A DNA stretch of 64,000 nt from NCBI GenBank assembly GCA_016713885.1, contig JADJOF010000001.1, forward strand, positions 620,001 through 684,000. Reading direction: 5' to 3'. Source of the stretch: Bdellovibrionales bacterium (lineage in GTDB: Bacteria > Bdellovibrionota > Bdellovibrionia > Bdellovibrionales > JAMPXM01). A program made the translations under genes and the position numbers. Below are positions 27,238-34,612 of the stretch, piece after piece. Position 1 is the first letter of the stretch, and every line of letters begins with the position of its first letter. A model generated the notes under the pieces. It saw only the letters and a list, made by a program, of their open reading frames with translations. It was not told the origin of the DNA and did no database searches.

Positions 27238-28710
27238 CTACTTCTTTTTCTTCTTCTCAGGGAGCGCTGATGGCACTCGCTGGCTACCGGCTTTCTTTTT
27301 AGCGACCGTCTTCGGATTCGGATCCAGGAAGCGGTAGTAAGGGACAAGTTCAAGACGTCTTGCCATCGCGTAGGCTGTTTCTCCACCTTGGCGCTCGATT
27401 TTAAGATCGGTCTTGGTCGCAAGAAACTCGGCAACCTGCTTGTGGCGGCGGAAGACTGCCCACATGAGAGGCGTTGCGCCGGATTGGTCGATCACATTCG
27501 GATCGGCCTTGTACTTCAAAAGCAGTTTCACAATCGAAAGATCGCCCCGAGCAGCGGCGACGTGCAGAGCTGCGTAGCCCTTGCGGCGCGAGAGATTGAC
27601 ATCGACAACGCGCTTTTCAACCAGCGACTTAATCTTCGCCTCGTTACCGGAGTCGATAGCGTCGAAAAATGCATCGACGGCCATGATGTCGAAACCGGAT
27701 TTGTCGTCAAATGGCGATTCCATTGGATTTGTCTTGCCGCCCATAGGAACTTCGGAGCCTACATTTTGTGGCGCCGGGATGGCGGCGATTGGCTCCGGAG
27801 CCGGCGGTGGAACAACTGGAACATCGGAAGGTCTCACGGGCTCCGGTTCAGCGGTTCCGACCTGCATGGGTTTCATCTGGGTCGACTGTGAAACGGGCTC
27901 AGCTGCCTCGATGGTTTCAGTTTGTGCCGGAGTCTTTTCATCGACACCATGAGCGCTATCCTCTGCTCCATGGCGAGTAAACAAGAAGCCAGCAATCAAG
28001 ACGAAGGCTCCTGCGGCAATCATGATTTGTTTGCGATCAACGGATGGTTTTACGAACTCCGTCATTGTTGCATCGATTGGGTTGGTAGCATCGAGATTAG
28101 GAACGGCGCTCGGTGGGGCCACGGGAACGCGAGTCGGCATCGAGGGCTGGAGATTTGCGTAGGGGTTTCCTCCGGGAGGAGCTCCAGGAACCTGCAGCCT
28201 TCTAATAATAGCGGTTGAGTCTTCGGGATCTGGAGTGCGCACTTTGGGAGTTGCCGGCTCCATCCGCGGAGGAGCAACGGGGGTTGGTGTAGGAGTACGC
28301 TCCATTGCGGGCTCGTTTTGTTCGACGGGCGCTGCAACGACGACGGTCGACTCGGACATATCAGTCAGTGAATTGATTGATACAAAGCGAGTGGCTTCTT
28401 CCATGGGCAACGGCTCGGGCAGCTCAAGAAACTCAATGGCGTATTGATCGAGATTCACGGTGTCGTTAACGGCAAGTGAATGCTCGGTCGCGACCTTCCC
28501 GCCAACAGTCATTGTATGGCCAGTACCGGGTTTACAAATAATTGCGCCTGGAACGAAATCGACTTTTAGAGTCAGCGGAATTCCAATGTATCGTTGATCA
28601 ATCTTCAGAGATTTTCTCTCTGGGAAAGTCACAAGAAACTTTTGACGACGCCCATCCGGGTGCACCACGAGGAGCTTGATTCGAAAGTCGGAGCTTGTTT
28701 GCCCTGTCAC
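27238..28710 (-). CDS. Membrane protein with ankyrin repeats and N-terminal FHA-like domain
   Basis: 490 residues from GTG 28710, which has GGAGG 7 nt upstream; the open frame reaches further (to 29025) but would then overlap the divergent gene. Residues 1-110 form a beta-rich cytoplasmic domain (FRIKLLVVHPDGRRQKFLV...NDTVNLDQYAIEFLELPE), possibly FHA-like. A long Pro-rich linker follows, then one membrane helix (MIAAGAFVLIAGFLF), a second Pro/Glu-rich linker and three to four ankyrin repeats outside the membrane (GYAALHVAAARGDLSIVKLLLKYKADPNVIDQSGATPLMWAVFRRHKQVAEFL). The tail is Lys-rich. It is divergent from a MotB-like gene and may act with it (inference). Confidence 0.75.
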   Translation of the reverse strand: MTGQTSSDFRIKLLVVHPDGRRQKFLVTFPERKSLKIDQRYIGIPLTLKVDFVPGAIICKPGTGHTMTVGGKVATEHSLAVNDTVNLDQYAIEFLELPEPLPMEEATRFVSINSLTDMSESTVVVAAPVEQNEPAMERTPTPTPVAPPRMEPATPKVRTPDPEDSTAIIRRLQVPGAPPGGNPYANLQPSMPTRVPVAPPSAVPNLDATNPIDATMTEFVKPSVDRKQIMIAAGAFVLIAGFLFTRHGAEDSAHGVDEKTPAQTETIEAAEPVSQSTQMKPMQVGTAEPEPVRPSDVPVVPPPAPEPIAAIPAPQNVGSEVPMGGKTNPMESPFDDKSGFDIMAVDAFFDAIDSGNEAKIKSLVEKRVVDVNLSRRKGYAALHVAAARGDLSIVKLLLKYKADPNVIDQSGATPLMWAVFRRHKQVAEFLATKTDLKIERQGGETAYAMARRLELVPYYRFLDPNPKTVAKKKAGSQRVPSALPEKKKKK

Positions 28711-28866
28711 GTCAGATCCTCCAAAACTCAGTACAACAATCGGAAGGTGTGAAGCATTGTTAAAGCGTTTGTGAAAAAGCTCGACTCGACTAGGTTTTGG
28801 TCCAGTCGTTTCTAAGTCGCAGGAACCGGACTTAATTGTGTCGATGGTGTCTCCGATATTTCGTGC

Positions 28867-30642
28867 ATGGGATTGGATTTTGACCGCATCAAGCACAAAG
28901 TCGAACACGGAACCGGACATCAGTGGACATCCTACTCGGATCTCTTTCTCGTCCTGTCTGTGACATTTCTTCTTCTCTATACGATTGCGAATCTGCGAGG
29001 CGGCGCCGCCGCTGTTGTCGCTCAAGAACAGTTGCGAGTGGCGAGCACTCGAATGGCCGAACTTGAGAAGCAGATGAAGGCCTATGAGGTCATGAAAGAT
29101 GACTATCTTGAAAAAGGCGCCTCAAAAGACGAGGTCGAGATGTATAAAGAGTTGGAGAACCAGCTCACTCTTCTCGAGGACGAAGCAAAAAGTGAATATC
29201 AGGATGCCGCCAAGCGAGCGCGCGAAGCCAAGGTCAAGTTTAACGGCTTGAATCGCTACCAGGCGCTGGTGAAGAACATCGTCAATGCCAACCTTGTATC
29301 GTCTGCTAAGTCAAAACGACAGCTGGCGATGCTTGATGATCGCGACGTTAAAATTGAAGACCGAGAAGAGACGATAGAGGACCTTGACCAAGAGTCGAAG
29401 CAGAAAGACCAGGTCATCGAGCAGAATGAGAACAAAATTGCGGCAATCAATAAAGACCTCGATCGCAAGCGAAAGGCTCTTAAGAATCTGAAGAACGTTT
29501 CTGCGAAAGAGCGTCGAGCGGCCGAAGAGTCAATGCGCAAGGCCCAGCAGGAGGCCGACGGCAAAATTGCAGCGCTGGAACAAGAGAATGCTGAAAAGCT
29601 CGAGGCCGAGCGCAAGCAGCATGCCGCGAAGTTTGGAAAGTTGAAGTCTGAGAGCACCGCCAAAATTAGTGAGCTTGAGCAAGAAACAAAAGAGGCAGGC
29701 CAACGGATTTCAAAAATGGAATCCGATCTTGCAAACAAGTCCCTACAGGCTGAGCGCTTGATGGCGGCCATGCAAAAAGAGAAAGCCGCTTACGAAAACC
29801 AGCTAGCATCAGCGAAGGCAAAGCATGCGGAAGCTGTTGCGGCAGAGAAAGCGAAACTTGAGGGGCAGATTCGTGCGGCACAAATGACTGCGGCTGAAAA
29901 GGCTGCGGCTGAAAAAGCAATGCGTGAGCGTTTGGCCACGGCCGAAGCCGAGATGAATGCGAAGCTTTCTGGCCTCTCTGGGGATCTTGAAGGTGCGAAG
30001 CGAAAGCTCGCATCGGCAGAGAGAGTCTATGGCGACTCGATCAACGCTTTACAAAAATCGAATCAGACCTTGCAGCGTGATCTCAATGCAAGCGTGACGA
30101 AGCTCAATGCTCAGCGCCGTCTTGCTCAGCAGATTAAGGCCAACCTCCGAGCAGCGGGAGTTGATGCTGCCGTTGATCCCAAGACCGGTGACGTCACAAT
30201 TTCCTTTGGCGACGAGTATTTTGATACCGGCTCTGCGACATTAAAGCCGGGTATGAAAGAAATCGTGAAACGCACGATGCCGATCTATGCGAAGAGTTTG
30301 TTTGAAAATGCTGAGATCGCTCGGAAGCTTGAGTCTGTTGAAATTGTCGGCTTTGCATCGCCGACGTTCCAGGGACGAGTGGTTGATCCACAGTCACTGG
30401 CAACGACAGATCGCGCGGCCGTTAACTACAACATGGACTTGAGTTATCGCCGTGCACGCTCGATCTTTGATCACGTCACCGATCAGCGCAAGATGACCTT
30501 TGAGCGACAGCGCGACCTGCTGCCGCTCATCAAGGTGTCTGGTCGCAGTTACCTAGCGGCTGAGCGCGGACCGGCGGCCACGGGTCAAGATAACTTAAAG
30601 AAACATCAAATTGTTGTGATTCGATTTACGTTAAGAGAATAA
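28867..30642 (+). CDS. MotB/OmpA-like protein with long coiled coil
   Basis: 591 residues. A single N-terminal membrane helix contains the MotB-type acidic residue (SYSDLFLVLSVTFLLLYTIANLRGG, Asp at about 25). Residues 55-420 are an almost unbroken charged, Ala/Glu/Lys-rich coiled coil. The C-terminal 140 residues form an OmpA/MotB-like peptidoglycan-binding domain (VTISFGDEYFDTGSATLKPGMKEIVKRTM, VEIVGFASPTF, LSYRRARSIFDHVT). True MotB proteins lack such a coil. The gene after it encodes a MotA/ExbB-like protein, so the pair could be a proton-driven complex spanning the periplasm. Confidence 0.75.
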   Translation: MGLDFDRIKHKVEHGTGHQWTSYSDLFLVLSVTFLLLYTIANLRGGAAAVVAQEQLRVASTRMAELEKQMKAYEVMKDDYLEKGASKDEVEMYKELENQLTLLEDEAKSEYQDAAKRAREAKVKFNGLNRYQALVKNIVNANLVSSAKSKRQLAMLDDRDVKIEDREETIEDLDQESKQKDQVIEQNENKIAAINKDLDRKRKALKNLKNVSAKERRAAEESMRKAQQEADGKIAALEQENAEKLEAERKQHAAKFGKLKSESTAKISELEQETKEAGQRISKMESDLANKSLQAERLMAAMQKEKAAYENQLASAKAKHAEAVAAEKAKLEGQIRAAQMTAAEKAAAEKAMRERLATAEAEMNAKLSGLSGDLEGAKRKLASAERVYGDSINALQKSNQTLQRDLNASVTKLNAQRRLAQQIKANLRAAGVDAAVDPKTGDVTISFGDEYFDTGSATLKPGMKEIVKRTMPIYAKSLFENAEIARKLESVEIVGFASPTFQGRVVDPQSLATTDRAAVNYNMDLSYRRARSIFDHVTDQRKMTFERQRDLLPLIKVSGRSYLAAERGPAATGQDNLKKHQIVVIRFTLRE

Positions 30643-30661
30643 ACAGTAAGGACGAAACGCT

Positions 30662-31559
30662 ATGGAAGTACAAGCACCAATCAATATGTCCTTGGCCCAT
30701 CTCTTCAACACGATGGCGAACTACATTGTTCCCATAATGTTCGCCGTCTTTGTCGTAGCGGTGTTCATGAGGTTGTCGTTGTTCTGGGTCATTCGCTCAA
30801 AACTGCGCTTTGCGCGTGAGTTCGCCGTGCGATTGCACTTCTACCTTCGCGCAGTGGCGCAAGGGGGAGGCACCTCGGGTGGGGTCGTTCTCGCGTCTCA
30901 TTCGCGCACTTCTTGAAAAGACTTATCTCGAGTGCTTTGAGATCAATGATCGTTACAAGTTGCGAAGTCTTGATAAGGTTGAAACGCTTGCCGATCGCCT
31001 ATTCATGCTGCACGCCGCTCTTCAGCGCTTCGTTGAAGACTTGGTTGTTCACCTTGGCTACCTCAAGAAGAGCGTAGAGCGCTCGGGTCGTGCGGACTTT
31101 CAGGATATCATCCGCTCGTCGTTTGATACGAACCCTTACTTCTCTCGTGTGTTTGGTGTTCTCCCAATTTCAACGGTCAATGAGTTGTTGGCAACACTGC
31201 CCGGCTTGTTCCTGGTTTTGGGTATCTTCGGAACATTCTTAGGCATTGCGGCCGGTCTTCCCGAGTTGGGAAATATGGATTTGAGCAATATCGAGAACAC
31301 GAAGAAGGTAATGGACGGCTTCTTGGTTCACATCTCGGCCGCGATGTTCAAATCAATCGTGGGTATCGCATTGTCGGCAGCTATGGGTATTCTCAATACG
31401 CTCTTGGCTGTTGAAACGACGTACTACACGGCGGTGACGCGCCTATCGGACTCACTCTCGCTTGCATGGCAAGAAACAGACATCAACGAGCGTGTTGCTC
31501 CAAGCAGCCATTCGATTCCGACACAGGCGTCGGGAAAGCCAGAAAAAGCTTCGGCTTAG
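30662..31559 (+). pseudogene. MotA/TolQ/ExbB-like proton channel subunit (frameshifted)
   Basis: The N-terminal frame (30662-30916) begins MEVQAPINMSLAHLFNTMANYIVPIMFAVFVV; the C-terminal frame continues FSRLIRALLEKTYLECFEINDRYK and holds the channel helices NELLATLPGLFLVLGIFGTFLGIAAGLPEL and LVHISAAMFKSIVGIALSAAMGILNTLL. Removing one G from the G5 run at 30863-30867 joins them as AVAQGEAPRVGSFSRLIRALLE. The change is in a homopolymer and the rest is intact, so it may be a sequencing error and the gene functional (about 299 residues). It lies 19 bp after the MotB-like gene. Confidence 0.8.
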
Positions 31560-31584
31560 AGCGAAATCGATTGTTCAAAAATAG

Positions 31585-31617
31585 AAAAGGCACCGGATCC
31601 GGTGCCTTTTTTTATTG
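31585..31617 (+). terminator. Intrinsic terminator after the MotA-like gene
   Basis: Perfect palindrome AAAAGGCACCG-GATC-CGGTGCCTTTT (31585-31610) followed by TTT. It can also serve the convergent GcvH-like gene, because an A-run precedes it on the other side. Confidence 0.85.
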
Positions 31618-31639
31618 AAACTGACTGTCGTGACGAACT

Positions 31640-32011
31640 CTACTCGTCGTCGTCTGAGTCCCCGTTGGTGATCGCATCTAAATCGTCTGGATCAGTGGCT
31701 TCAACTCGAAACAACCAGCCATCGCCGTAGGGGTCTTCGAAAAGCAGCTGTGGATTTTCGACAACTGCCGCATTGATCTCGACGACCTTGCCTTCGACAG
31801 GGCTATAGAGATTTAACGGGCCTGATTCAGTTTCAACTTCACCGCAGACTTCATCTGGATTGACCTCTTCGCCTTCGGCGGGAAGGTTGATCGCAGAGAC
31901 TTCTGTCAGCTCCTCGAGGCCCTCTTCACTGATGCCGACCGTAACGGAGCCATCTTCGACCTGCAGCCATTCGTAGCCAAGAAACGGGATAAATTCGTCT
32001 TTCATGCTCAT
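31640..32011 (-). CDS. GcvH-like protein lacking the lipoyl lysine
   Basis: About 123 residues from ATG 32011 (ATG 32068 is possible and adds 19 residues). The fold of the glycine-cleavage H protein is clear: GYEWLQVEDGSVTVGISEEGLEELTEVSAINLPAEGEEV, then GEVETESGPLNLYSPVEGKVVEIN and FEDPYGDGWLFRVE. At the lipoylation site, where H proteins have ESVKAxSDxYSP, this one has ETESGPLNLYSP: the lysine is replaced by Ser. It therefore cannot carry lipoate in the usual way. It has an acidic C-terminal tail (DGDSDDDE). No gcvT or gcvP genes are near; it sits after glnA. Confidence 0.75.
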   Translation of the reverse strand: MSMKDEFIPFLGYEWLQVEDGSVTVGISEEGLEELTEVSAINLPAEGEEVNPDEVCGEVETESGPLNLYSPVEGKVVEINAAVVENPQLLFEDPYGDGWLFRVEATDPDDLDAITNGDSDDDE

Positions 32012-32082
32012 GGGCTTAGTGTATTGAGAATTCGATAGCGAAGCCAAGCGAACATCGCGCTGGGTCATTCGCTTTGATCAAA

Positions 32083-32112
32083 CAAAAACGCCCCGGTTAT
32101 GAGCCGGGGCGT
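32083..32112 (-). terminator. Intrinsic terminator of glnA
   Basis: Arms ACGCCCCGG and CCGGGGCGT (32088-32112) with a 7-base loop, followed on the minus strand by TTTTTGTTTG. It lies 26 bp after the glnA stop and upstream of the GcvH-like gene, which therefore needs its own promoter. Confidence 0.85.
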
Positions 32113-32138
32113 ACATTTTCTGTAATGGCGCTTTGAAT

Positions 32139-33551
32139 CTACGTATCGAAGTACAAGAAGAACTCATAAGGCGTTGGACGCTGTTGCATCGGAATAACCT
32201 CTTTTGAGTACTTGTAGTCCATCCATGTCTCGAGGAAGTCTTCCGAGAAGACATCGCCTTTCTTCAAGAAGGCTGAACCTTCACGCAGGTTCTCGAGGGC
32301 TTTGTCGAGAGTCGCTGGAACTGAAGGAACATTGGCGAGTTCCTGTGGGCTCAAGCCATAGATGTCTTTGTCGAGTGGATCTCCCGGATGGATTTTGTTT
32401 TGAACGCCATCAATTCCGGCCATCAGAAGTGCCGCTAAGCACAGATAGATGTTGGCAGAAGGATCTGGTGTACGGAACTCGATGCGCTTGGCTTTTGGAT
32501 TTGTTCCCGTGTTGGGGATACGCATTGCGGCTGATCGGTTGCTGTAGCTATACGCGAGGCGAACCGGTGCTTCAAATCCGGGGACCAGGCGCTTATACGA
32601 GTTTGTCGTTGGATTTGTAATCGCACACATCGCGGGAGCGTGCTTCAAAACACCTCCGATAAAGTGCAGTGCTGTGTCCGAGAGACCAGCGTACTTGTCG
32701 CCAGCAAACAAAGGTTTGCCGTCTTTCCAGAGCGACATATGGCAGTGCATACCAGAGCCGTTGTCGCCAAAGATGGGCTTTGGCATGAACGTCGCCGTTT
32801 TGCCGTGGCGACGTGCGATGTTTTTCACGATGTATTTGAACCACATCATGTTGTCGGCGGTTTCCAGCATCGAATCGAAGCGGAAATTGATTTCGCCTTG
32901 GCCCGCGGCGGCCACTTCGTGGTGCTGACGCTCAACTTTCATTCCCGCTTTTTCAAGCTCAAGACAGATCTCTGTACGCAGGTCGTGGTGAGTGTCGTGC
33001 GGGAGAGCGGGAAAGTAACCTTCTTTTGGACGGGGCTTGTAGCCAAGGTTTTTTCCTTCGTCGCGACCCGAGTTCCACGGCGCTTCGTCGGAATCAATGG
33101 AGTAGAAGGCGCTGTGTTGGTTTTGTTCGTAGCGAATATCGTCGAAGATGAAGAATTCGGCTTCTGGTCCAAAGAACGCGGTGTCGGCAATGCCAGTCGA
33201 CTTGAGATAAGCGAGTGCTTTCTTTACGATTTGGCGTGGATCGCGGACGTAGGGTTCGCCCGTTTCGGGAATGCAGACATCGCAAATCAACGACAGTGTC
33301 GGAACCGCCATAAAGGGGTCGATCTTCGCGGTATTCGGATCGGGTTTAATCATCATGTCGGATTCGTGGATGTTGCGCCAGCCACGGATGGAGCTGCCGT
33401 CGAACATGAATCCTGTTTCAAAAGACTCAGCGGTCAATTGATGGAGCGGCATTGTGAAGTGCTGCCACAAGCCCGGGAGGTCAACAAACTTCAAGTCGAC
33501 CATTTTGGCGCCATTTTTCTTGGCAAACTCAATCACTGCATCTGGTGTCAC
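32139..33551 (-). CDS. glnA: Type I glutamine synthetase
   Basis: 470 residues, the full length of bacterial GS type I. It makes glutamine from glutamate, ammonia and ATP. Motifs: FDGSSIRGWRNIHESDM, the metal site GPEAEFFIFDDIR, the GEINFRFDSMLETAD block, GNGSGMHCHMSLWKDG-type ATP region (GDNGSGMHCHMS), RIPNTGTNPKAKRIEFRTPDPSANIYL, and the adenylylation-loop region with Tyr in DIYGLSPQEL. It is co-oriented with glnB, which lies 54 bp upstream, so the pair is a nitrogen-control operon. Confidence 0.97.
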   Translation of the reverse strand: MTPDAVIEFAKKNGAKMVDLKFVDLPGLWQHFTMPLHQLTAESFETGFMFDGSSIRGWRNIHESDMMIKPDPNTAKIDPFMAVPTLSLICDVCIPETGEPYVRDPRQIVKKALAYLKSTGIADTAFFGPEAEFFIFDDIRYEQNQHSAFYSIDSDEAPWNSGRDEGKNLGYKPRPKEGYFPALPHDTHHDLRTEICLELEKAGMKVERQHHEVAAAGQGEINFRFDSMLETADNMMWFKYIVKNIARRHGKTATFMPKPIFGDNGSGMHCHMSLWKDGKPLFAGDKYAGLSDTALHFIGGVLKHAPAMCAITNPTTNSYKRLVPGFEAPVRLAYSYSNRSAAMRIPNTGTNPKAKRIEFRTPDPSANIYLCLAALLMAGIDGVQNKIHPGDPLDKDIYGLSPQELANVPSVPATLDKALENLREGSAFLKKGDVFSEDFLETWMDYKYSKEVIPMQQRPTPYEFFLYFDT

Positions 33552-33605
33552 GGTCTCTCCTTTTCCCCACTGTCTTTCGATGGGGCGACACGGGTTCTTT
33601 AGTTT

Positions 33606-33947
33606 CTAGGTCAAAGCGGCTTCGTCTCTTTCTCCGGTTCGAATCCGGAGAGCCGCTTCGACATTGAAAACAAAAATTTTCCCATCGCCGATCTTGCCGG
33701 TTTTGGCCGATTTGGCGATGGCGCTTATTGCGGGTTCACAAAGATCGTCGGGAACGACAATCTCGATCTTTGTTTTGGGCAGAAAATCGACGACGTACTC
33801 GGCCCCTTTATAGATCTCGGTGCGGCCTTTTTGCCGGCCAAAGCCGCGAATTTCAGAGACGGAAACACCCTCGACACCAATTTCCGAGAGAGCTTCGACA
33901 ACGTCGTCGAGTTTGAAGGGCTTAATAATGGCTTCGATTTTTTTCAT
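33606..33947 (-). CDS. glnB: Nitrogen regulatory protein P-II
   Basis: 113 residues with the P-II signatures: MKKIEAIIKPFKLDDVVEAL at the start, the T-loop EIYKGAEYVVDFLPK with the uridylylation Tyr51, and KIGDGKIFVFNVEAALRIRTGE at the end. It senses 2-oxoglutarate and ATP/ADP and controls glnA activity and expression. It is the first gene of the glnB-glnA operon. Confidence 0.96.
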   Translation of the reverse strand: MKKIEAIIKPFKLDDVVEALSEIGVEGVSVSEIRGFGRQKGRTEIYKGAEYVVDFLPKTKIEIVVPDDLCEPAISAIAKSAKTGKIGDGKIFVFNVEAALRIRTGERDEAALT

Positions 33948-33961
33948 CCGCTCGGGAGTTC

Positions 33962-33990
33962 AAGATAGGAGCCGACCTCAGTCGAGTCAA
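33962..33990 (-). promoter_or_regulatory. Sigma-70-like promoter for glnB-glnA
   Basis: On the minus strand TTGACT (33990-33985), a 17-base spacer, then TATCTT (33967-33962). Spacing is ideal and both boxes fit the consensus in 4-5 of 6 positions. The start of glnB lies only 15 bases after the -10 box, so the leader would be very short, which lowers my confidence. Confidence 0.4.
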
Positions 33991-34042
33991 AAGAAAGAAC
34001 AGAGTCGAATCATTTAGAGTGACTGCTCCGAAAAAGAGCGCG

Positions 34043-34573
34043 ATGAGTCGTCGGTATGAGAGGTGTTTTTTGAAAAACCGGCCGTTCCTTCCTGGACCTC
34101 AAGAGCTCGAAGACCCGCTTTGCCGAGTTGTTTTGGTGGAACCGCTGATCCCTGAGAACACCGGCAACGTGAGTCGCACATGCGTCGGCCTTGGGGCGGA
34201 GCTCCATTTGGTAGAGCCAATGGGTTTTGAAGTCACTGAATCCCGAGTCAAGCGGGCCGGTCTCGACTATTGGAGCCACCTTTCTTTGCAGATCCATCCT
34301 GACTTTTCGTCGTGGCGAATGCGGCCTAAACCTCCCGAGAGGGTGTTTTATGTGGAAACGTCGGGGGAAAAGTCGATATTTGATGTCGAATTTCAACGCG
34401 GTGACTGGATTGTCTTCGGCAAAGAGACCTCCGGCCTGACGCCTGAGCAAATGGCGGGCGGAACAGCGGTTTCAATCCCGATGACTGGACCTATTCGCAG
34501 TCTCAATCTCTCGAATGCGGTTGCGATCACAGTTTTTGAGCTTTTTCGCCAGGTTAGCGCTGCGCCGTCCTAA
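34043..34573 (+). CDS. trmL: tRNA (cytidine/uridine(34)-2'-O)-methyltransferase TrmL-like
   Basis: About 176 residues, SPOUT class. Diagnostic motifs are VVLVEPLIPENTGNVSRTC near the N-terminus, RVKRAGLDYW, VFGKETSGL and the knotted SAM-site IPMTGPIRSLNLSNAVAITVFEL. It methylates the wobble ribose of some tRNA-Leu isoacceptors. The frame opens at GTG 34019; ATG 34043 is preferred, leaving a slightly long N-terminus. It is divergent from glnB and 39 bp upstream of secA. Confidence 0.88.
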   Translation: MSRRYERCFLKNRPFLPGPQELEDPLCRVVLVEPLIPENTGNVSRTCVGLGAELHLVEPMGFEVTESRVKRAGLDYWSHLSLQIHPDFSSWRMRPKPPERVFYVETSGEKSIFDVEFQRGDWIVFGKETSGLTPEQMAGGTAVSIPMTGPIRSLNLSNAVAITVFELFRQVSAAPS

Positions 34574-34612
34574 GCCGTTTCTTCGGGGGCGAGCCTGGTT
34601 ATCCTGTTCGCT

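Noticed and set aside
29256..29771. Long minus-strand frames inside the coiled-coil gene and elsewhere (for example in secA and glnA)
   Set aside because: They are mirror frames of biased coding sequence; none has a ribosome site or recognisable domain.
28867..31559. Zorya anti-phage system
   Set aside because: Zorya has the long tail on the MotA-like ZorA and neighbouring ZorC/ZorD or ZorE; here the coil is on the MotB-like protein and no nuclease or helicase gene adjoins.
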